Below, in pieces: positions 43,653 through 54,011 of a DNA stretch of 64,000 nt; within the stretch, counting starts at the first letter, position 1; every line of letters begins with the position of its first letter. The DNA comes from Wolfiporia cocos (taxonomy: Eukaryota; Basidiomycota; Agaricomycetes; Polyporales; Phaeolaceae). The stretch is taken from assembly GCA_029448655.1 (NCBI GenBank), contig JACCLO010000006.1:2418001-2482000 (forward strand), written 5' to 3'. A program made the position numbers and the translations under genes. Under the pieces are notes generated by a model. It was not told where the DNA came from. It saw only the letters and a program-made list of their open reading frames with translations, and did no database searches.

Positions 43653-46453
43653 CTAGATCTTCTCAAGGAGGATGTCCGCCACTATTAAACATGAGACATG
43701 AGTTTTATTTCGTTTTCAAATTCTCGTCGAAGCCACTTACGTTGCTCGGCAATAGCGTAAGCTGCGGCTTGCGTGTGTGCAGCGACCTCCAGAGGTGCAA
43801 CCGACAAGTCGGCAACGCGGAGGTTCTTCGTGCCGTAGACCTGCACGCGAGAAGCACGCCGGTTAGTATATGAAACGATAATCTACTGCCGACTACCTAC
43901 CCGCAGCTTAGGGTCGACGACGCCGTTCTTGCCGCGCGGAAGCATGCTCGCGCTACCGCAAGCATGGAAGCACGTACTGCAGGCGTTCTTCAGGTATTCT
44001 GCGACACGAAGACACTGAGGATCGCGATCGCGTTCATAGAGAAGACGACGTACCCTTGAGCTCGTCATCCGTCTTCGCAGACGCTCCTGGGTCGATCTCG
44101 CGGATGTAACCCGACTTCATGGGCTCCATCTCCGCAATGCGCTTGGCGAATTTGGCGCTTTCGAGGAAGATCTCGAGGTCTATGGACGTCGACGGCGAGG
44201 TCGTTATCAGATTCGTGCGTACAGGTCGGACACGAGCAGCTTACCGTATGGGTTCTCGAAAATACGTCCGTCAATGTCAGGTTGGTCTAATGGGTCGTTG
44301 TTCTTGGCGTGCTGCGGAGAGGGTGCATCAGTTCCGATCCCTTTGATATCCTCGATGACATCTACGTACAACCCAACCTCTGATGAAGGAGCTGTTAGCG
44401 TCGCTCTAAACCGACGAATAATTGCTCCTACCTTGAGAATGGATGCTGGATGACGCAGAGCACGGTGAGCTATGTAACACATGTTAGCCTCTGGACCATC
44501 TTATCGTCCGTACATCGCGACGTACGTATGGCTTGTCCTTTTCAGGTGCAGCTAAAACAAGCTAGTCAGCCCATCATAAACAATGTTGTCACAGCCCTCA
44601 ATACTCACTCAGAGGTGTCAAATGCGCAGGAAACGCAATCAGCTCAATATCAGGCAGCGACCGGTCTTGCAGCATGCGTAGCTGGATGTCGTACTGCTCC
44701 GCCAGCCCCGGCGGGAGCTTCCCGTTCTTCTTCTGCTCCTCGATGTGCTTCGTCACGCCATCTATGATGTTCTGTACGGCGTTCGGACTCGATATCTGGA
44801 GCGGGATGTAGGAGAAGCCGCTGACACCGATACGATGTGCGTTGTCCTGGTCCAAGTCCCTGAGTATCCCGAGTCACCGTCAGCGGTCTAAGCGTTGAGC
44901 GGATGGCGGCGCGAATCGCACCGGAGACGCAGCTGCTCCTTCGCCTGCTCAGGGTTGCGGAATAGGTCGACGGTCTCGTGAGCGACCTTCGGGTCAAGCT
45001 CATACGAGATACCTGGAACAGATTGTCAGAAGTGCCCTTGCTATGTTGTGCATTGTACATACCGACCATGGTGTGATCCTGCAGGTTCTCGCCAACACCC
45101 GGCAGCTCAACTTTGACGGGCACGCCGATTTTCTCGAGCACGTCGCGCCGCCCGATCCCGGACAGCTCAAGGATCTGCGGCGATTTGAGCGCGCTGTTCG
45201 ATCACGGGAATCAGCACGGAATTGGAAGCGCTCAGCGTAACTTCAAGGCTGCGTACCCAGCTGAGCAAATGACTTCCTTGGTGGCGTGCGCGATGTAGCG
45301 CTTGCCCTTGTGGGCGAACTCTACGCCGGTTGCGACGAGGTCGTCGCCTGACTTCTCAGTGTCAAAGAGGACGCGCGCTCCAAAGGCTTCTGTGAGAACC
45401 TATTGAATTGAAACCATAAGTGGCGACCCTGGGATCACGAGGCATGGAGGCCCGGCGTACGGTGAAGTTGGGCTTGTCTTTGTTCGGAATGTAGTAAGCG
45501 GTCGCCGCGTAGGAGCGGTTCCATTGATTCTTCCTGTCCAGACTTGACGCAGCAATCCAGCAACCCGTAACCTGGCGAGTAGTTATCTTCAGCTGAGTGC
45601 AAATTGACTTTGGGCAGCAACCAGGGCCTACATTACCACCGTACGGGTCCTCGAGCAATGGCACTCCCTGCTTCTGGAGCGTGTCCAAGAGCATCTTGCT
45701 AACCTGCAGCGTCTTGCCCGGAGGAGTGGTTTTGATTGCGCCACTCTTGCCACGGAACTCGGCATTGTGCATGTGCGCATAGTGCTCGAGCTGCTCCTCC
45801 GACGCCGCCGAGAATCTGCAGCATCGCACCATCAGTCAAATTGAGCCGCGGGCACACGCGGATGACAAACAACGCACTCTTCCGCACGGAGGGCGTATTT
45901 CTGGTGCGCCTCCCAGTTCCAGCCTGGGTTGCCAAGCTCCTCCCAGGCGTCGATGTCCGCAGCTGGCGGCTTGCACCAGACGTAGAAGTTCATGGCGGAG
46001 CTGCCACCTAGCCGGTGTGCAGTCAGAGTGCATTAAATACAACTTGTGTGTAATTCAAGTTACCGAGACCTTTACCACGGGGCAAGGCCATACGCCGGTT
46101 GTTGACGCATTTCTGTGGAAGGGTAGTGAATGCCCAGTCATACTGCAATGAGGAGGGCAGTCAGTCCATTGTTATGATGACGTCATGGGCATCCCCACCT
46201 TCTCATCGCCGAAGATTGAGCCAAACCCCCCTCCAAGCAGGATCTTCGGATCGTCAAGGTTGGCCTCGCCTGCCTCAAGGACAAGCACCGACTTGAATGG
46301 ATCCTCAACAAGGCGGTTCGCTACAGTCAACCCAGCGGTCTATCAAGTCATAAGCACCCGTCGTTAACCTGGAACGCTCTAATTGCTTACACCTCCGCCG
46401 ATGATGATATAGTCGAAGGATTTGCCTGAGACGTCTGAGATCTGAGCAGCCAT
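43653..46453 (-). CDS. GMC-family FAD-dependent oxidoreductase
   Basis: The model has 17-18 small exons from 46453 down to 43653 and would give about 616 residues. Motifs are in order: the FAD-binding IIIGGGTAGLTVANRL at the N-terminus, GMC signature 1 (RGKGLGGSSAMNF), signature 2 (GALKSPQILELSGIG), the HPFS and NNDPLDQPDID segments, and the C-terminal active-site region HACGSASM followed by a second histidine in AAHTQAAAYAIAEQ. Enzymes of this family oxidise alcohols, sugars or aryl alcohols. There is no signal peptide, so it is intracellular, unlike secreted aryl-alcohol oxidases. One stretch (44341-44431) is unresolved: the frame is kept only by a 14-nt exon (44378-44391) between introns of 40 and 37 nt, shorter than all others in the gene. 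The alternative is a frameshift. The substrate is unknown. Confidence 0.85.
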
Positions 46454-48093
46454 AGTTGTGAGAGAGACGATAACGCGTCGCGGGTCCGACGACACAGCGA
46501 GTGCGTGCCCCTTATACGCTCCGGCTACTAGCTAGGATAGGCATTCTGAACACCTTCACTCTCGGCGATCGAATCGCTAGAACGTTACGTCAGGCGAGGC
46601 GCTGAATTTCACGGCGGCTGCGTGGCCCATGAGCCTATCTGCTACATATGCTTGAGTATACCACACTTCAAACTTGCTGCATCAGCGTTGTCTTAGTTGT
46701 GCTGCGACTCGATGAGGACATAGTCGGCGACTCCTAGAAGCTACAGAGGCTTTTCCTTGGAACCGTTAGTACCGTCGCTAGGCCGAAATAAATTGCAGCC
46801 AGGTTACGCACCCCTACGCGGGAGATGCATGAAGCAGCAGCGCGTTGGCCCGTGTATGTGTCCCCCGAGGACAACATGCATATGATGATCCTCGTACTCT
46901 CGCCTAACCACTTAATCACCCAGCGGGTTTGCGTAGATAAGCGCCAAGATGCGCCAAGATTCACGTGAGTACCGACGCGTCGGGCCTGCGGCGGGCGCCT
47001 CTGCGCGCCCTATGTATTCCCCATTGACGAACGTTGAACGTTTTGAACGGCCCATCCCTATAATAACTGCACCACAGATATATCATAGGAATAAAATATA
47101 TTCTGTAGCACACTGTAGGAGGATGCCTTGCTTGCCCACTTAGTATCTCAAAGGTGCATACTTGTAAAACACTCGGCAAAGTTCAACGAGAAATTGCGCA
47201 CAACAGGTCGCCCTACTACGCTATGTACAGGACATTGTCTATGTACTTCAGTTGGGCCTATGACCCCTGCATGGCTATTTGACAGCTGCATCGAAATATG
47301 GCGCGAAGCCGTCTCGTGCGGACTTAGCTGATAAATCTATGGGTGCTTCAAGAATGTGAATGTAAGCATCATGGAATCTATTACCCAACTTCTACATGCT
47401 GAATGTAAATCTGAGAGTGGCAGATTATATTCTACCATGCTTCATGGGCCATCAGAGCGTATATATACACCATCCTCATCATACACCTCAGGGGCGGGCA
47501 GAGGCGCTCAGCTTACTGTGTGGAAGCCCGACCCGAGCCTAAATCAGGACTCATGGAGTAATCACGCTTCGAGGGCTTTACAGCCGTAAAGTGTATCCGC
47601 TTGCTAGAATGTCAAAGTTGCCGCCCTGCCACCTGCCGTTTCGCAGGATACTTGCGATGGCTCCTCAGATGCAGTCCAACATGGGGAACAGTGCTACCAT
47701 GAAATCGAAATCGACAACGAGCACGCTCGCCGTTGGCAGTGAAAATTACACCGGGGGTCGGGATATGCTAACCTCTTCATACCTGCAGATGGACTAAATG
47801 GCGCGTGGGTCGCATGTGCTATCACCAAGGATTTTTTTCTGTCTCCCACCCACCCGGCACATGCCGGCAATCTCACCCTCATGACAGCCATTGGCTCCTC
47901 TCCAGCTCAGTACCGACGCGAGGACCGGTCCATCGGATGTGGCGATCACGTTTCTGTTCGCTCTGCTAGTGTCAAGAAGGCTGCAGACGCAGGTGTTCCC
48001 GGTACTTGTGCTGAACGACCGTCGCGCGGACGCAGAGTCCCGCTTCACCTTTGCCTATTTTTCATCTGAGGTCCGAGAAAAGGCATTGCAACC
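46454..48093. other. Intergenic region, nothing recognised
   Basis: About 1.6 kb between divergently transcribed genes. Open frames are short and scattered, none with family resemblance. A TATATATAC stretch near 47460 and simple-sequence patches occur, but no transposon ends were found. Confidence 0.5.
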
Positions 48094-50184
48094 ATGCCAC
48101 CATGCGTTACTAATGTCGTACAAGATATGTGAGTGGCGATTTGCCCGAGACAGTCGCGCATTCTAAAGTGCGTTGTTCCGTGACAGTCATGGACCAGCGC
48201 TCGCGGGCAATGTCTTGTGAGTATCCTTTCTCTACTCAAACTGGCAGACCGACTCATATTGCTTATGCAGATTATATGGCGTCATGATTCTCAGTACTAC
48301 TCTATGTACGGGGAGTAAGTAAGACACCTTGTAAGGCGCGGCTCGTGAAGCTGATTCGCGGTAGCGATCCACAATGGATGAAAATCTTCGTGAGTGCACA
48401 TATAAAATGTCTACAGGCTTGCAGAATCATGACGTCCGAAGGTTGGCGCCCTATTCCTCGCTGACTCATTAAACAGCATTTTCAACATGACTTGGATATA
48501 CACTTCTCTTATTGACAACTTTGGTAGGTCATCTTATTCGCCAGCAGAGGCAAACTTCTCGCTAAGTCGTTGTACAGGCAACATAGCAGCACTTGAGAAC
48601 GCTAACTGGTGTGGATCTCAACCTACGCTGGCGACGGATCATGAAATTCTGATCTGTATTTTCTAGTATTTGAGTATGGTGAGTGACCGCAGTAGAAGAG
48701 GATGGCGCACGTTATACTGAAATATATCCCCGTGGCATTGATCTGAAGAGGAAGCCCTTGCGGTGAGTCTCGTTAGTTTTAGATATAGGCCCTACCAGGT
48801 TTACTCATAAACCTCAATATATTATAGGGAATCATTGGCATGATGGTTCAGCTGTTTCACGCCTGGAGAATACATGACTGCTCAGAGATGTGTGGATCGT
48901 CGCGATCGCATCAGGGAAAACCTGAGTAAGCTACCACTGCTACCGTGCTACTGCCTGATATGTGGTGCTACAGAGGCCTACAGATCAGGGGGTAAGCAAT
49001 GTATCACTGATACCTGACCGATATTTTCCTGATGCGTAGTCGTCACCTTGCTGGTCGGTGGCCGTACGTCTCTCCTCTATACCAGAATGTCGTCTCACAC
49101 TCAGCGAACTGCGCGTCACCTGCATTGTAGTATCTGCCATTGGAACCTCGATTGGAGTTGCCATGCTCTCACAATTCGCAGGCTTGCAACGCCTTGAGGT
49201 ACAGATCAGTCGCTCCTACACCTCCGCATGAGGAAGTGCTGACTTTATCGCACACGCGTCTCACAGGTCATTATCGTCCTGTGGCTCGTGGGCACCGCGC
49301 TCTGCGACGTTATCATTGCGACAGCCCTCAGCTGGCACCTTGTCCGTGATTATCGAGCTCTTGCATCACTCTCACACTGACTGCCCTCTCACAACGAGAA
49401 CACCGCACAGGATTATCGCACACTGACTCAATCATCACAAGAATCATTCAACGTGCGTGAAAAGCGGCCGCCAGGATCGAAGAGTGCTGACGCGATGCTC
49501 GCTCCAGTCACCATGTCGAACGGACTGCTAACTGCGGGTTTTGCAATTGCTGACGTCACGGCGTCTTTGGGATCGGTGTGTCTCCTTTGGCATTGGCTGA
49601 AGTGCATCAGCAGTACTCACAACCCTCGCAGTCAAGTGGCCTTCACCTTTGTACGTATTCAGCATATAGTTTGTATGTGATGAAATTCCTGATCGCGTTT
49701 TTTTTTTTTTTTCAAATCTAGCATTCAACTTCGCACTGGTTAAGCCGTAAGTGCATAGTACCACTTTACGGAGCTTGCTTACCGAGGTAATTCACAGGTA
49801 CGGGAACTCCGTGATGTCTAGCTTGAATTCGCGACATCTCCTAGTGAGCTCTTCGAGAGACAGGTCAACGGGCGTAAAAGACGCTTCTATCTCGGGAGGC
49901 AGGGTACGCGACGAAAGAGACCATCAGCAGAACGCAGATACTGATGGCGTTGCTCACGGACAGGAGATTAACGGCGTTGTTACGAATCCCAGGACGTCAC
50001 GGCCAACACAGGTCCGTGTCGCTTCCGTACTGTTTGACGGGTTAATTTCTCATGAACTTCGCAACAGGTTGTAGTCAGCGTAGAGACCCACGAGCTGGTC
50101 GACGTAACGGGAGGGAAGGCCGACGAGTGGGGACCTTCCACATCGTCGTTCAACGACCCCGACACCAAGCTTTCGGTCGTCTGA
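48094..50184 (+). CDS. DUF6534-type multi-pass membrane protein with micro-exons
   Basis: About 19 exons can be followed. Resolved ones are 48094-48128, 48187-48216, 48271-48318, 48365-48389, 48442-48523, 48578-48610, 48667-48678, 48749-48762, 48828-~48925, 48974-48991, 49040-49063, 49131-49198, 49267-49345, 49411-49452, 49508-49575, 49632-49650, 49722-49746, 49798-50011 and 50068-50184. The protein fits the seven-helix basidiomycete DUF6534 family: HGPALAGNVLLYGVMI, DPQWMKIFVGALFLADSLNS, EEALAGIIGMMVQLFHAWRI, VIIVLWLVGTALCDVIIATA, HTDSIITRIIQ and LHLSFNFALVK, followed by NSVMSSLNSR and a polar tail. The function of the family is unknown. Near 48873-48930 the frame does not close (one base off), so a lesion or a mis-read splice remains possible. 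A broken relative lies at 22388-24060. Confidence 0.75.
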
Positions 50185-51469
50185 ATTCGTACACTTTGAA
50201 AATGTTCATGCAGATTTTCTACGGATGTAGGTTACTCTAGAGCGACTAATCGATGTAACGGGTTCATGGATACATCTGCGTTGCTGCGCCTTGCAAATAG
50301 GCTTTGCACGCATAGGGAAAGCCACTAGAAGCGCATCAATCGTCGAAGTTCCGATATCACAAGTAGAAAGGAACAATCACTGTAATCCGAGATGTCTTCT
50401 TGACTGGATAGGTCAAGCTCAATCACGGTAAACAACGCACTGTTGTCAGGCAGAGGCACGGAGCCTTACGTACCTCCACGTTCTCGTTACACGCTAGCAC
50501 AATGACTGCTAGCCTATACCAAATACCAAACGGTACAGCCTCCGGTGTGATCCGCTAGTGCTGGTAAGAGCGCATGCATCAAATTCTATTTACGTGGGCT
50601 AGTCACGTCGGTAAAAACGGAGTGGGGGTCTGGGATCAATGGCATCGGGGGAGACCTGGTTGAAATACGGCATGGCTCGGTCGCTACAGCCATTAATGGC
50701 GCCTGTGCCCCTGCTCCGACATGGTCTATGCCTCAGAATCTGGTCAACTGAGTGGTTGATCCGATAGCAGTACTGGTTGCAGCCGGTGCCATGCTTCTGC
50801 TGTTGACTGAGGGGAAGTTAGCAGACGCAACAATAAGTTGTTTCAACCCCTATTCCATCTACGCGGATTCGTACCAAAATTGTGTGATCTCACATGCTGG
50901 AACAGTATCGCCGCGAGTATGGGTCGTAGACTATCATGTTGCAACGCCAACCTTCCTATAATACTGACTGCACTGCATCGGGAGGCCGCCCTCTACATCT
51001 CAAAGGTATAAAAGCAGCCGACAAAGGTTGCGGTTAGTTGATAGCTACAAAAGGATGCATACTAGTTGACTCAAACATCTCATAATAAGCAGCTACAGAT
51101 GCGACATTGAGCGATATCTGCTACCTCGGGTTTCCTCTTGGGCAAGGCCGAACACATAGAAATATTCTCTTAGGCGAGGAACTATCCGTGGTTAATTTTC
51201 CAATTTCGTGCAAGCAGCTGAAAAAAAATAAGTTAAAGATGAGAAGTGCTTGAGACCCTTTGTGGCAACTTGTCGCATGACGATGACTGATGACCATCAG
51301 ACCAATCGTCGCGTCGCGTCGCGTCACTGATATTGAGGGGTACAATGGCACGTGACCGCGTTTGTGCATACGTGGCTTTCCGGTGCAGCGCGCGGCTGCG
51401 GCAACTTCCCAACTTCTGCAGCGACCTGCTTGCTCGCTGTAACCTTAGATTAGCCCCAACACCGCCGCA
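50185..51469. other. Intergenic region, nothing recognised
   Basis: About 1.3 kb between two plus-strand genes. A TATAAAAG string lies at 51007-51014, too far from the next ATG to assign with confidence. A short GTCGC tandem run occurs near 51305-51325. No gene was recognised. Confidence 0.45.
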
Positions 51470-53209
51470 ATGGGCTCGACGCTCCTCCTCCTCCTCTCCT
51501 GCCTGGTCCTTCTGACGCTTTTGGTCAACGCCGCAGACCTTTACAAAGCTCTCGAGCGTTAGTCCAAGGCGCGCACTCTGTCGACCCAGCAAATCGCTCA
51601 CTAATGTCTTCTATCGTGCAATATAGTTACCAGATCAGCTTCCGAACAGGACATCCGAAAAGCGTACAAGAAACTCAGGTGTGTTTCGGCGATAGATTGG
51701 CAGTGCAGAAGCTAGATGGTGCTTTAGCCGTAAATACCATCCCGACAAGAACAAGGACCCTGGGGCGGAGGAGAAGTTTGTAGAGATTGCGCACGGTCAG
51801 CATAATTGACCTACACTTGCTGTATCCGTGTTGAGCATGTCGGTGATGCACAGCGTATGAGATTTTATCCGACCCGCAGGTGAGGCGAAGTCGCTCTGGT
51901 AATACTGCGGACGCTGAGTAGAGTGTGCAATAGAAAAGACAAATATATGACCGACATGGAGAGGTACTCAGCTTCTGTATGCAGCATTTTTGGCCCGCTC
52001 AAGGAAAAGTTGCGTATTTTAGGAAGGCTTGAAAGCGCATGAGGGAGGCAATCACTATGCAAATCCGTTCGATATGTTCCAGAGCTTCTTCGGCGGTGGC
52101 CGTAAGTGACAATTGTAGCTAGTAGGCTATGCATTGACGAAGCCTAGACCCTGGACAACAGCAAGCTCGCAGAGGGCCAACCTCAGTATCTGAGATCGAG
52201 GTTACTCTGGCGGACATGTACGCATATATACACTCTGAGCCCTCCACATTGCATCGCTAACTTCTCACATTTCCCCAGGTACACAGGAGCAAGTATTGAC
52301 GTACGTCCCTCACCTATCCTTCAGCAATCGCAATCCACCACTAACCCTGCACCCCTCACGCAGTTCGGCATTAAGAAGCGCATCCTCTGCGATCACTGCC
52401 GGGGTACTGGTGCCGCCTCCTCGGCCGACATCCACACGTGTCCAGTCTGCAACGGCGCGGGCGTTCAGATCGTGCGGCAGCAGATCATGCCGGGCATGAT
52501 TTCACAGGCGCAGGTAACATGCAGCGCCTGCGGTGGACGCGGGCAGACCATCGCGAAGAAATGCCCGCACTGCCAAGGTGTGAAGGTTCTTGAGCACACG
52601 CAACCATACACGCTCGAGGTGCCCAAAGGCGCGCCAGAGGGGCACGAGGTCGTTTTTGAGGGAGAAGGGGATGAGAGCCCAGATTGGGAAGCAGGTGATA
52701 TCGTCATGCGAGTACGAAGTAGGAAGGAGAAAGGTGGATGGAGGAGGAAGGAGAGCAGTCTGTACTGGAAGGAGACAATCGGCATTGAGGAGGTGGGCCG
52801 ACTGTTATCCAGCTGGGAGAGATGGATACTGATTGCAGTTGCAGGCATTGCTGGGTTTCGAGCATAACCTTACGCATCTGGATGGACATGTCGTTGAGCT
52901 AAAGCGGCATGGGGTTACACAACCAGGTTCACCTGGCCTCGCGTGCTTGCTCTTCTTACTACTAACCTTGCGTTGCCAGGATTTGTGCAGACTCTGAAAG
53001 GCGAAGGCATGCCAGTATTCGAACAAGATTCGTTCGGCGACCTGTACGTGGAATACAATGTGGTGCTGCCAGCAGAGCTCTCTCCTGAAATGAAGCGACG
53101 TACGAGATTCCATCTCTGTGTACTCGTACTCGTGCTCACATTCTTCACAGAATTTTTCAACGTCTTCCATGGAGATGATTCGAGTCAACACTCCAAGGAT
53201 GAGCTGTAA
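51470..53209 (+). CDS. SCJ1: ER-luminal DnaJ (Hsp40) co-chaperone, SCJ1-like, with C-terminal KDEL
   Basis: Twelve exons (51470-51557, 51627-51678, 51728-51795, 51854-51879, 51934-51963, 52023-52101, 52148-52217, 52279-52300, 52364-52792, 52845-52926, 52980-53099, 53151-53209) give 374 residues. A signal peptide (MGSTLLLLLSCLVLLTLLVN) is followed directly by a J domain with the HPD motif in RKYHPDKNKDPGAEEKF. A Gly/Phe patch (NPFDMFQSFFGGG) and a zinc-finger domain with four CxxCxGxG-like units (CDHCRGTG, CPVCNGAG, CSACGGRG, CPHCQGVK) come next. The C-terminal substrate-binding region ends in HSKDEL, an ER-retrieval signal. The J domain should stimulate BiP/Kar2 during protein folding and ER-associated degradation. 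Every splice phase agrees and no lesion was seen. The domain order and KDEL make this class I, ER-resident assignment firm. Confidence 0.95.
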
Positions 53210-54011
53210 CCTCACGTAGACGTGTGATCGATATGTTAGATTATATTCTACTATAGAGCCGACAATAGTCTTTATGGCGAAACTCACAATCTCTAGTCGT
53301 GCGCATATGTCAGAGTCGCTTCCATGAGATACGCTGCCATCTCTTTCTCTTCTGCAGAGTCAGTGAGAGCTATTGGAGAACGAAGACATCTAAATTTAAG
53401 GCATCAATCATCATTTCATCAGTATCCCGGCAGACCGCTAAGGAGAGGAACGAAGTCTGGCGTCTAGCTGAGCTCAGCCAGGTGAGCTGGTTGCAGAGTC
53501 GAGTAGCATCGTCGGAAAGGAATACAGTTATATTTCGTGATTCTTACCTGAACAAAATGAAAGCACAAAGCTCGCGCTGACGTCTTGGGCGATGAGCACG
53601 CATCAACATGATGACTGGCAACAGTAACTGATGTTATGGTGAGCTGTCGTGGTCATTCGGAAGGTTAATTTCTGCCGCCGCGATTGCTCGCCGTTGCGTT
53701 CGCTACGCATTGAGCTTGGCCAGCCAACGCGCTGTGGAAGGCAGTCGCTGGAACTTTGCCTGCGTCCACAACGCACTTCTCTGCGAGTCGCAATGACGGT
53801 TCACGGTGAGCTTGCTTGTTGGTTTGTGCGGTCCGATAGGAGCAAGAAAGCACAGCTGGGAAAAAGAACTGCGGAGAGATTCAAATAAGGCTGTTATTGG
53901 CGATATCTACACAACTATAACCCATCTCAAGCAGCTGTAATGGTCCCAAGCGAGTCACAATTGCTTGAGAGGAGTTGGAAAAGATGTGCTCCGAAGACGG
54001 TGGATGAAAGA
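53210..54011. other. Convergent intergenic region, nothing recognised
   Basis: About 800 bases between the ends of two converging genes. Open frames at 53299-53580 and 53649-53888 are isolated, show no family resemblance and no splice support. Both terminators should be here. Confidence 0.5.

Noticed and set aside
48271..48325. A frameshift in the third exon of the 48-kb DUF6534 gene
   Set aside because: It seemed necessary when the donor at 48315 was used, but the donor at 48319 restores the frame without any lesion.
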